64,000 nt of DNA, taken from the NCBI GenBank assembly GCA_963804375.1, contig CAWDQE010000019.1:124001-188000 (forward strand). Reading direction: 5' to 3'. Positions 56,602 to 64,000 of this stretch are shown here, in pieces; the first letter of the stretch is position 1; every line of letters starts with the position of its first letter. Origin of the DNA: JANXQG01 sp963804375. Its GTDB lineage: Bacteria > Planctomycetota > Planctomycetia > Pirellulales > Thermoguttaceae. Under the pieces are notes generated by a model. That model searched no databases. It was not told the DNA's origin and was given only the letters and a program-made list of their open reading frames with translations. The translations under genes and the position numbers were made by a program.

Positions 56602-59378
56602 TTCGGCAACTGCATGACCACTTCAATGTGCGCGGTCAGCAGCGTGTCGACCAGCGAAGCGTGCAGGTCGAGCCCGCGGAACCAGTTCAGCGGTGGGGCG
56701 ACGTAGCCCTGCGGGGCCTCGGGCACGAAGCCGCCTTTGGGCTGGAATTCCTCCAGCTTGGTCGAGGTCCAGTGTCGCTCCCCGTCGGGCATTTCGCGGA
56801 CAACGTACTGGCCGCCCAAGGGACAGACCAGTTTTGCTGCCAAGAGGAACTCGGCCGCCTCGCGGCAGTCTTTCACGGGCACGTGAAGCTGCTGGTTGAG
56901 CGAGTGCATCAGGCGGATATTGCCCAAGGCCGTCTCCCGCGTGCGGGCATAGCCCCAGTTGTTCAGAAAGGGCGTGATCCGAGCGCCGGTAATGTCGTTG
57001 ACGTGCAATCGCAGTTGGGCCGGCTGCCGAGCTGGTTCGAAACGCAACTGCGGTGCAACCACGGGCAGCAACTCCGGCTGGAAGGAGAAAAGTACAAACG
57101 TGCCGTACTGCAACCGCCACAGTCCGATGATGCTCCGCTGGCAGCCGTTGGCGTCCGGCTGCCCGCCGAACATCAGTTCCACGATCTGCAGGAAGCCGGG
57201 GTCGCCTTGATAGCCGAGGTAGCCGACGATCGCATTGCGGAGTTTCAGCCAGGGCATGAAGCGGCCGTCGATCAGTTCGCTGGGCGGGGCCACGTCGCGG
57301 AGGCCGCCGAACATTCGCTGGTTCGGCAGGCTGGCCTCGAAAGTGCCCATGTTGCCCGTCACCAAGGCAAGCTGGTCCTTGGCGATCGGGCCGACGATCT
57401 TGGCCAGCATCTCGATCCGCCTGCGTTGCAAGGGGGTCATGCGGGCGTCGATCACCACCTGCTCGCGCTTGCCGGCCCCTTGCTCCTTGTTTGTCAGCGA
57501 CTTGCGCTGCAGGCCGACGAGGATCGGTTCGACCCGGCCCCAGTTCTCCTGGGCGTAGGCCAGGAAACGGGCGTAGGAAGCGGCCTCCGCCCGGCTGACT
57601 TGCTGCACCGGCAGGTCGGGTATAGGGATGAACGAACCCCGCCAGCCGCGCACGGAATCGTGGACCTCGCCCTTGCCGAGCACGGCATGGCTGCCGTCGG
57701 CCCGCGGGCCGAATCCGGGCGGCAGGAACCCGCCGCCGATCAGTTCCTCAAGCGTGCCGCCCGGCTTCCCCTCGGTGGCCGCATTGAGCTTCGCCAGTTG
57801 CACGATCTCGATGTCGGTGGCGGCCTCCAGGCGGCGGAGCGACTCGATGCGGTAGGCGGGGCTGGTGAAGTTGCGGAAAAAGGCGTCGGAGAAGTAGACG
57901 AACACCGCGTCGTTGCGATCGAGCGGCAACACGCTGCGGGCGTGGAGAAACTCCGGCGAATTCCCCAGCGAACCTTCGCCCTTGGCCGTTTGCAGGAAAC
58001 GAGCCGCCAGGGCCCGCGACGAGGTCACGAAGTGGTAATTTCCGCTGACCACGTAATAGGAACGGATCGACCCGTCGGGCGAGGAAAGAAACGAGACATT
58101 CTGCCCCTCGATCTTGACTGTTTCCTCCTTGGCCTTGCCTGCCTTGATCCGCGCGGTCCGCGGTCCGGAGAGGCTCGAACCGAGCAACAAGCCGTTGCGG
58201 GCCTCGAAGAGGAACCCGATCGCGGCGCCATCCTGCATCAAGAGATCGGTCCCCACCATCGCCACGTCGGAGATGACCGTGCCGCCGAGCATGCGGGAAA
58301 GCTGGGTCTGCTCCAAGACCAGTTGATTCTGGATCCGCTGGTTCTTCTGATCGTTCAGGCCGCGCATGGCAACCAGGTTCTGCAGGTCGCCGCCCCAGGT
58401 CTCGAGCGTGTCCTGGAACCAGAGGAAGTTCTCGAAGCTGCCGAAGCGGATGTAGAAGAACTCGGCGGGCACGCGCTGCGCGATGGGCTCGATCTTCGCC
58501 GCTGGGCCCGGTTTCCCGTCGGGGCCCGACGGGGCGGTGGGAAACTCCAACGGAGCAACTTCCGCGGCGGCCGGCAGCGGCTGGTCGGCGGGCAGGGCGG
58601 CATTGGTCAGACCGAGGATGCGGTCTTGCTGGATAGCCGTGCGAATGCCTTCGCTGCCGGCCAGCGCGCCCAACTCCCGCTCGAACTGCGCATAGCCCGA
58701 TTCTTCCTGCCTGTCCCGCGGGAGCAAAAGGTTCAGGCGCCGGGCCAGCGTGTTGACCAGGTAGGTTTCGACCTGCGGGGGAAAGTCGGGCTTTTGTTGC
58801 AAGAGCCGCCGCGGGGCGGCATAGTCGTTCCACCAGGCCTGTAGCAAGCGCCGATGCCCGGGCGGACTAATCCGCGGCTGGATCACCAACGGGATCGATT
58901 TCCGCGCTTGGATCGTCAGTTCCAAGGGTTCCCGGCCGCGGAAGAGAAAATAGACGGTCGTTCGCGGCGGACGGTTGAGCACTCCCCGCAGGATGCCGCC
59001 CACCTGCTGCCGCACCGGCCCGCCGGTGGTCAGCGGAGTGTCCTCGCTGAGAAGCTCCTTCAGAGCATTTGCCAGGGCGGGAGTCCGCATGGCCGGATAG
59101 AAGACCCGGCCAGTCTTTTCGCTCAGGCCTATGCCCTCCAATCCCAGCGGTTCCGGCAGCATCTCGGCCGGCAGGTTCAGCGTGATGGAACCGACGCCGA
59201 ACGGCTCGCCGGCGAAAGCTTGGGTCTCCATCGGCCGCGGGGCGCTGGCGGGGCCAAGAAGGGCGTCGAGTCTCTTGGCGTAGGGATCGCCCTGGGCGCG
59301 GGCGGCGGGGTTTGACGCCGGCAAGATCAGCATCATGCTGGCAAGAATAACGATGTTTCGCGGGGAAAGTGCTGGCAT
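56598..59378 (-). CDS. Large secreted planctomycete protein of unknown function
   Basis: A 926-residue exported protein. The start at 59378 has a near-perfect AAGGAGTGG site and gives the signal peptide IVILASMMLILPASNPAARA. I recognise no catalytic domain. Visible features: GEPFGVGSITLNLPAEMLPEPLG and FLFRGREPLELTIQARKSIPLVI near the start; a middle part with EFFYIRFGSFENFLWFQDTLETWG, SYYVVSGNYHFVTSSRALAARFLQT and DAVFVYFSDAFFRNFTSP, reminiscent of proteins that compare predicted and observed states; a C-terminal WTSTKLEEFQPKGG. Similar very long secreted proteins are common in planctomycetes. It converges with the FAD gene and is apparently transcribed alone. Confidence 0.75.
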   Translation of the reverse strand: MPALSPRNIVILASMMLILPASNPAARAQGDPYAKRLDALLGPASAPRPMETQAFAGEPFGVGSITLNLPAEMLPEPLGLEGIGLSEKTGRVFYPAMRTPALANALKELLSEDTPLTTGGPVRQQVGGILRGVLNRPPRTTVYFLFRGREPLELTIQARKSIPLVIQPRISPPGHRRLLQAWWNDYAAPRRLLQQKPDFPPQVETYLVNTLARRLNLLLPRDRQEESGYAQFERELGALAGSEGIRTAIQQDRILGLTNAALPADQPLPAAAEVAPLEFPTAPSGPDGKPGPAAKIEPIAQRVPAEFFYIRFGSFENFLWFQDTLETWGGDLQNLVAMRGLNDQKNQRIQNQLVLEQTQLSRMLGGTVISDVAMVGTDLLMQDGAAIGFLFEARNGLLLGSSLSGPRTARIKAGKAKEETVKIEGQNVSFLSSPDGSIRSYYVVSGNYHFVTSSRALAARFLQTAKGEGSLGNSPEFLHARSVLPLDRNDAVFVYFSDAFFRNFTSPAYRIESLRRLEAATDIEIVQLAKLNAATEGKPGGTLEELIGGGFLPPGFGPRADGSHAVLGKGEVHDSVRGWRGSFIPIPDLPVQQVSRAEAASYARFLAYAQENWGRVEPILVGLQRKSLTNKEQGAGKREQVVIDARMTPLQRRRIEMLAKIVGPIAKDQLALVTGNMGTFEASLPNQRMFGGLRDVAPPSELIDGRFMPWLKLRNAIVGYLGYQGDPGFLQIVELMFGGQPDANGCQRSIIGLWRLQYGTFVLFSFQPELLPVVAPQLRFEPARQPAQLRLHVNDITGARITPFLNNWGYARTRETALGNIRLMHSLNQQLHVPVKDCREAAEFLLAAKLVCPLGGQYVVREMPDGERHWTSTKLEEFQPKGGFVPEAPQGYVAPPLNWFRGLDLHASLVDTLLTAHIEVVMQLPK

Positions 59379-59445
59379 GGTCCACTCCTTGGTTTGTAAG
59401 TATGGTATGCTGCAAACGTGTCGCATACAAGCCCCCGGCCGTGTC

Positions 59446-59531
59446 GCTTGTAGCGTCGGCTTCAGCCGGTCTTCGTAGCACACCCGCCGCCGACCATGAG
59501 TACATGGTGGCCGGGCGGTACTACGAGCGCC
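59446..59531. repeat. Dispersed repeat, family C, copy 2
   Basis: GCTTGTAGCGTCGGCTTCAG to CGGTACTACGAGCGCC, with an inner CATGAGTACATGG palindrome. In reverse complement 59490-59529 matches 24028-24067 closely. It lies between divergent genes, upstream of the aldehyde dehydrogenase. Confidence 0.65.
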
Positions 59532-59637
59532 GAGCCTGAGACCACTCCGGTTCCCCCTTCTTTTCAGTCGCATGCGTCTGCGGTATGCTCTTTCCTATCG
59601 AGTTGTTTTACACGTTCCACGTAACGAGAGAGCAATC

Positions 59638-61140
59638 ATGAGCCTGACCTTGGAATCTTCTGCCATCGAGGCGGCCGTGTCGGCCTTGCAGTTCCGCAGC
59701 GGTGCGTTTATCGACGGACGTTTCGTTCCGGCCCAATCGGGAAAGACCTTTCCTAGCGAAAACCCTGCCACCGGCAAGGTGATCGCGCAGATTGCCGCCT
59801 GCGAGGCGGCCGATGTCGACCTGGCCGTCCGCTCAGCCCGCAGGGCCTTTGAAGGCGGGGCCTGGTCTCGGATGTCGCCGCTGAATCGCAAGAAGTTGCT
59901 GCTGAAGTTTGCCGATCTGCTGGAAGCCAATGCGGCCGAGCTGGCCCTGCTGGATTGTCTTGAAGGCGGCAAGCCGATCGGCGACTGCGTGAACACCGAC
60001 GTTCCGGAAACGGTCCACTGCATCCGCTGGCACGCCGAAACGCTCGACAAACTCTATGATCGCATCGCTCCCACGGGGCCGGAGAACCTGGCCATGATCT
60101 TCCGCGAGCCGGTGGGCGTGGTGGGGGCCGTCATCCCCTGGAATTTCCCCACGCAGATGGCCGCCTGGAAGCTCGGGCCCGCTTTGGGCGCCGGCAATAG
60201 CGTCGTGCTCAAGCCGGCCGAGCAGACTTCGCTCAGCGCGCTGCGGATGGGCGAGCTGGCCGCCGAGGCGGGGCTGCCGCCGGGCGTGCTCAATGTAGTG
60301 CCGGGCCTGGGCGAAACGGCCGGCCAGGCCATCGGCCGGCACATGGACGTCGACATGGCCGCCTTCACCGGCTCGACCGAGGTGGGCCGCCTGTTCCTCC
60401 GCTATTCGGCCGAGTCGAACCTGAAGCGGGTGATCCTGGAGTGCGGCGGCAAGAGTCCGCAGGTCGTGCTGGCCGACCCGCCCGATCTGGACGTCATCGC
60501 GCAAAACGCCGTGAATGCGGCCTTCTGGAACATGGGCGAGAATTGCAGTTGCGGCTCGCGGGTGATCGTGCACGCCTCGGTCAAGGACGCCTTGCTGGAG
60601 AAGGTCGCCGCCTTGGCCAAGACCTGGCCGGTGGGCGATCCGCTCGACCCGGCGACCAAGGTCGGTTCCATGATCGAGAAGCCGCACATGGAGAAGGTGC
60701 TGGGCTATATCGCCGCCGGCAACCGCGAGGGCGCGAAGCTCGTGATGGGCGGCAAGCAGATCCTTGCCGAGACGGGCGGATATTTCGTCGACGTGACCAT
60801 CTTCGACGAGGTCTCCAACAGCATGAAGATCGCCCGCGAGGAGATTTTTGGGCCCGTGCTCTCGGTGATCCCGGTGAAGAGCGAAGAGGAGGCCGTGAAG
60901 CTGGCCAACGAGACGAACTACGGCCTGGCCGCCTCGCTTTACACCCGCGACGTGAATGCCGCGCACCGCGTTGCCCGCGCAATCCGCGCCGGCACGGTCT
61001 CGGTGAACTGTTTCTCGGAAGGCGACATGACCACGCCCTTCGGCGGCTACAAGGAATCGGGCTTCGCCGGACGCGATAAGTCGATCTTCGCCCACGAACA
61101 GTATACGGAGCTGAAGACGGTGTGGATGCAACTGGGGTAG
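59638..61140 (+). CDS. Aldehyde dehydrogenase, PuuC-like
   Basis: A 500-residue NAD(P)-dependent aldehyde dehydrogenase of usual length. Hallmarks in order: IPWNFPTQMAAWKLGPALGAGNSVVLKPAEQT (cofactor binding), AFTGSTEVGRL, the catalytic Glu in ILECGGKSPQVV, the catalytic Cys in GENCSCGSRV, and EEIFGPVLSVIP. The N-terminal half (HCIRWHAETLDKLYDRIAP) is closest, from memory, to PuuC/betaine-type enzymes that oxidise amino-aldehydes. No signal peptide. GAGAGA lies upstream of the ATG at 59638. Substrate not determinable from context. Confidence 0.92.
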   Translation: MSLTLESSAIEAAVSALQFRSGAFIDGRFVPAQSGKTFPSENPATGKVIAQIAACEAADVDLAVRSARRAFEGGAWSRMSPLNRKKLLLKFADLLEANAAELALLDCLEGGKPIGDCVNTDVPETVHCIRWHAETLDKLYDRIAPTGPENLAMIFREPVGVVGAVIPWNFPTQMAAWKLGPALGAGNSVVLKPAEQTSLSALRMGELAAEAGLPPGVLNVVPGLGETAGQAIGRHMDVDMAAFTGSTEVGRLFLRYSAESNLKRVILECGGKSPQVVLADPPDLDVIAQNAVNAAFWNMGENCSCGSRVIVHASVKDALLEKVAALAKTWPVGDPLDPATKVGSMIEKPHMEKVLGYIAAGNREGAKLVMGGKQILAETGGYFVDVTIFDEVSNSMKIAREEIFGPVLSVIPVKSEEEAVKLANETNYGLAASLYTRDVNAAHRVARAIRAGTVSVNCFSEGDMTTPFGGYKESGFAGRDKSIFAHEQYTELKTVWMQLG

Positions 61141-61319
61141 GTAGTTTCGATGCCCGATGGATCGTTAGGCTCGCAGCTAGACCGCCGCCTGACCAACCTT
61201 GGTGGGACTCGTAGAACTCGGCCCACCCTACTCGGCCGCCGCTCACGTCGGAATCGCAGTTCTTGGTATATTGGAATGTCTTTGGCTACGCAACCGAGTG
61301 TCTTCCGAGGAGAATGAAA

Positions 61320-62965
61320 ATGAGCGTCAAACTGTACCTGGGCATCGCAATGGCGACAATCGTGCTGGCGGCCCTGCCCGGTGGTGCGTGGGCCCAAAGC
61401 GGATCGAAGTCCGCGCCTCCTGCGCCTGGAACCCCGCCGACCAGAACGTCGTCGTTTACACGAAAAAGAAGCCGCCCGCAACGCCCAAACTGGAAGACCT
61501 GGAACTGAAGGAGAGCGTTTCGCGGTGGGGCGTCACATGGACGTTCGAGAAGCCCGCCCGCGTCGGGCAGTTCGTCAACGGTGACTTCTACGTCGTTGGC
61601 CCGGTCACGGTCATGAAGATCGACCCCGCCCCGCGGTATGGCAAGGAGGTGGCCGACAACGAGCTCGACGGCCGCGAGAAAGTCGCGGTTGAGCGGCGCT
61701 GCCGCAACGGCTCGATGCTCAACGCGCCCGCTCGACGGGAGGTGGCATGGGACTCCGGCGTCATGAACTACTATCACCCCGAACATCGTGCCCGGCTGCC
61801 CATCGCCATGCAGCCCGGCGACAGTTTGGCCTCCAGCATCAGCCTCCGCCGCGGCGAGAAGGTCACCTATCCCTATCATGCCGGCACGGTCCGTGGCGAA
61901 GGCGACAACAGTCCCGTCAAGATCGTCGCCGTGCTGACCTGCGTTGCCGGGCCGCTACCGCCCGACGCCTTTCGCCCGGGCTATGCCGGCCACGACGCGA
62001 AGATCCACCTGGCCCGCGACCTCCGCCGCGACCTCCTGCCGCACTTCAACCGGCCCGCCGAAGCCCCGGACCCCGTCAAGACCGCCGCCCTGATCCAGCG
62101 GCCGTGGTGCGACTCCTGTTTCTTCTCCTTCGATGTCCCCCAGCAGAGCATGCCCAACTACGCCCAGGCAAACGCTCAAATCCTCGCCAATGCCGTCCTC
62201 CTGGCCTGTTGCGAGGCGAATCCCGAGGACAAGGAACGGCTGTTGATCAACGTCGTCCAGATCGGCATCGATTATTACGGACTGGTCCGCCAGGGACATC
62301 CCGGCTGGGCGGCCCACGGCGGCCACGGCTCCGGCCGCAAGTTTCCCATCGTCTTCGCCGGCGTCATGCTCGGCGACGAGAGCATGGCGAACATCAACAA
62401 GAGCTTCCCCAAGGCCGCCTTTGGCGAGGACGAGCAGACCGCCTACGGCGATTGCTGGACCGGCGCCAAGGTCGTCTTCACCGGCCATTCCGGCATCGAC
62501 GTCGTCACCGGCATCGGCCGCGATTACGTCCGCGGCGGCAATCCCTGGGGGCCCTACGAGCACCTGCCGCCCAGCCAGTGGGTCCCCGAGGAGTTCCGCA
62601 GCGACGCCTACCGCCGGGCCAACACCTCTACGTGCTGGGTTGCCCAGGCGCTGGTGCTGCGGGCCATGAAGCTCGAAAGGACCTGGAACCACGACGCCTT
62701 CTTCGACTACGTCGATCGCTGGATGTTCGAGGACGACAAGCCCTTCCGCATCGAAATCGCCAAGTACTGTCGCCCGCCTTACAGCAAGGACGTCTACCTC
62801 GATGACGACAAGGACTGGTTCCATGAGGGCTATGCCGATCGACCGTGGATCAAGCAACTATGGGACAAGTACCGCCCGCTGTGTGCCGCTGCGACCGACG
62901 GCTGGAAGCAGAAGCACGACGACAGCTACTACCGCAACGCCGTCGAAAAGCAGAGGAAGAAGTAG
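61320..62965 (+). CDS. Secreted protein of unknown function, frameshifted
   Basis: About 548 residues in two frames. The first (from 61320, GAGGAG seven bases upstream) is a signal peptide, LYLGIAMATIVLAALPGGAWAQSGS, then SAPPAPGTPP. The second continues DQNVVVYTKKKPPATPKLEDLELKE and runs to 62965. The switch fits one missing base at about 61425-61440. The body has an early beta-rich part (VTWTFEKPARVGQFVNGDFYVVGP) and a helical part rich in aromatic, His and Asp residues (YYGLVRQGHPGWAAHGGHGSGRK; WCDSCFFSFDVPQQSMPNYAQ), suggestive of an (alpha/alpha) toroid like some polysaccharide lyases. I cannot name the family. Confidence 0.65.
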
Positions 62966-63427
62966 CGCCCTTTACGATTGCCACCCGTGGGGTCGAGAGG
63001 CTGTGGAAGAAAATGTTCAGATCGGCCCTTTCTCTGTGCGTTGACTTACTTTCCGGCACGCCCCTTGCATCCGCCGCCGGGCTGCCTGCGCCAAGAAAGG
63101 GCTGCTGGTGCCGAAAGGCCAGGCCGGGGCCGTGCGGCAGCGCATCCTGGCATTGGGCGAGGAACGGTGGCTGAGCCGATGCTCTCATCCTCGGCCAGTC
63201 TCCGCGTGTCACTCAATGCTCGGTTTCCGAAGCAGGTCAGCCGTCTCAAGGGCGGAACGCGTGCCCAGCAAAATCTGATTTCTCGCGTCAAAGTGCGTTC
63301 CTTTGTAGCCGCCCCTCACCTGTAGCCCAGGCTCCGCCTGCCGTGAAACCGCTTGCGGAAGTGCCCGGCGAAGATGACAATAACCGGCTGGACCGCCAGG
63401 AAAGACGAAATCTCAGGAGCGACAACC
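62966..63427. other. Intergenic region with a possible gene remnant
   Basis: No complete gene. At about 63093-63178 a plus-strand frame reads KKGLLVPKGQAGAVRQRILA, which looks like a fragment of a real protein but has no start or continuation. The remainder shows nothing recognisable. Confidence 0.35.
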
Positions 63428-64000
63428 ATGATGGGAATCCCCGTATTGACCGCCGAGGGCGATTGTATTGCCAGGGCGTGGGAAAACGCCATGCTACGGC
63501 TTTTCGAGTCGGGCTGCGACATCAAGACCCAGTACGACAAGCCGGGCGATCCCGTGAGCAAGGACGCCACAATGATCATCACCGTGCACCAGCCGCTTGC
63601 CGAGCCGATGATCCACCGCGACTTCCCAGGCGGGTTCGAGGAATTGCAAGAGTACGTCATGGAGGTCTGCGACGGGATCAAGGACCACTGGGTCCGCGAT
63701 CCAAACGATCCCACGGATACTCGCTGGGAATACACCTACCATCAGCGGCTGTTTGGGTACGCCGTACCGACGCAGGCCCCGTTTGACCAGATCGAGCACG
63801 TTTGCCGCAAACTGGCCGAGACGCCGTACACTCGGCGTGCCCAGGCCGTCACGTGGAAAGTCTGGGAGGACAACAGTTGCTATGATCCAGCCTGCTTGCA
63901 GAGCATCTGGTGCCGGATTATTCAACAGGATGACGTGCCTTTGCTGAACATGAACGTCCGGTTCCGGTCGAACAACGCCTACAAGGCAGCGTTCATGAAC
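63428..64000 (+). CDS. Thymidylate synthase-like protein (partial)
   Basis: The first 191 residues are visible; the gene runs off the right edge. The C-terminal visible part matches thymidylate synthase: TRRAQAVTW, the catalytic Cys in DPACLQSIWCRI (C156), then LNMNVRFRSNNAYKAAFMN, where RSN.A....N binds the nucleotide. The N-terminal part (IPVLTAEGDCIARAWENAML) is the shorter, divergent form known from archaeal-type and phage-like members, without the usual long ThyA opening. Such enzymes methylate or hydroxymethylate dUMP or dCMP using folate. AGGAG lies eight bases before the start. Whether it makes dTMP or a modified nucleotide cannot be told from this half. Confidence 0.72.
   Translation, partial: MMGIPVLTAEGDCIARAWENAMLRLFESGCDIKTQYDKPGDPVSKDATMIITVHQPLAEPMIHRDFPGGFEELQEYVMEVCDGIKDHWVRDPNDPTDTRWEYTYHQRLFGYAVPTQAPFDQIEHVCRKLAETPYTRRAQAVTWKVWEDNSCYDPACLQSIWCRIIQQDDVPLLNMNVRFRSNNAYKAAFMN

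Noticed and set aside
59572..59637. Upstream extension of the aldehyde dehydrogenase
   Set aside because: The extra codons do not align with family N-termini; the ATG at 59638 begins at the normal position.

Overview
The window looks like high-GC chromosomal DNA from a planctomycete (Planctomycetota, most likely a Pirellulales-type lineage). This rests on typical planctomycete families: a DUF1549/DUF1553 protein followed by a DUF1501 protein and a pre-peptidase C-terminal-type protein, an HzsA-related propeller protein, an SHD1 domain, DUF5107-TPR, Tat-exported Gfo/Idh/MocA oxidoreductases and many large secreted proteins. I saw no rRNA, tRNA, CRISPR array or intact transposase.

Layout. 1-6.7 kb: HzsA-related protein (cut by the left edge), kelch protein, a frameshifted secreted protein of unknown function, a small zinc-ribbon membrane protein and a Tat-exported oxidoreductase. 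7.0-17.8 kb: an unusual electron-transfer operon encoding a diheme cytochrome b-like membrane protein, a decaheme cytochrome c, a NuoE-NuoF fusion, a NuoG-like protein fused to two cyclic-nucleotide-binding (CNB) domains and a DmsB-like four-cluster ferredoxin, two cytochrome c554-type proteins, and a class II cyclic-nucleotide phosphodiesterase-like enzyme. 18.9-28.8 kb: gamma-glutamyltransferase, PQQ-like propeller, rhomboid protease, second oxidoreductase, APH-like kinase, MFS transporter and a membrane protein. 29.0-29.7 kb: a probable BrnT-like/XRE toxin-antitoxin pair. 29.8-39.5 kb: DUF5107-TPR, SGNH hydrolase, an HtrA-thioredoxin-SHD1 fusion, a TolB-like protein and a tandem RidA/chorismatase-like protein. 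40-45.5 kb: the DUF1549/1553-DUF1501-PPC block. 45.6-62.9 kb: FHA, HEAT-repeat, GH36 alpha-galactosidase, zincin, sugar isomerase-like and FAD oxidoreductase genes, a large secreted protein, an aldehyde dehydrogenase and another secreted protein. The right edge cuts a thymidylate-synthase-like gene.

The most interesting system is the 7-17.8 kb operon. It would carry electrons between NAD(H), about seven iron-sulfur clusters per NuoG-like subunit, about 20 c-type hemes and a membrane b-cytochrome. Its core subunit carries CNB domains and the last gene resembles a cNMP-degrading enzyme. I infer a cyclic-nucleotide-controlled respiratory or reductase complex; this is not demonstrated.

Two further themes run through the window. 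First, several families of dispersed palindromic repeats lie between genes, and some sit in frame inside coding sequence. Second, at least eight apparent frameshifts occur, mostly fitting one-base losses in GC-rich tracts, which suggests systematic sequencing error as much as gene decay.
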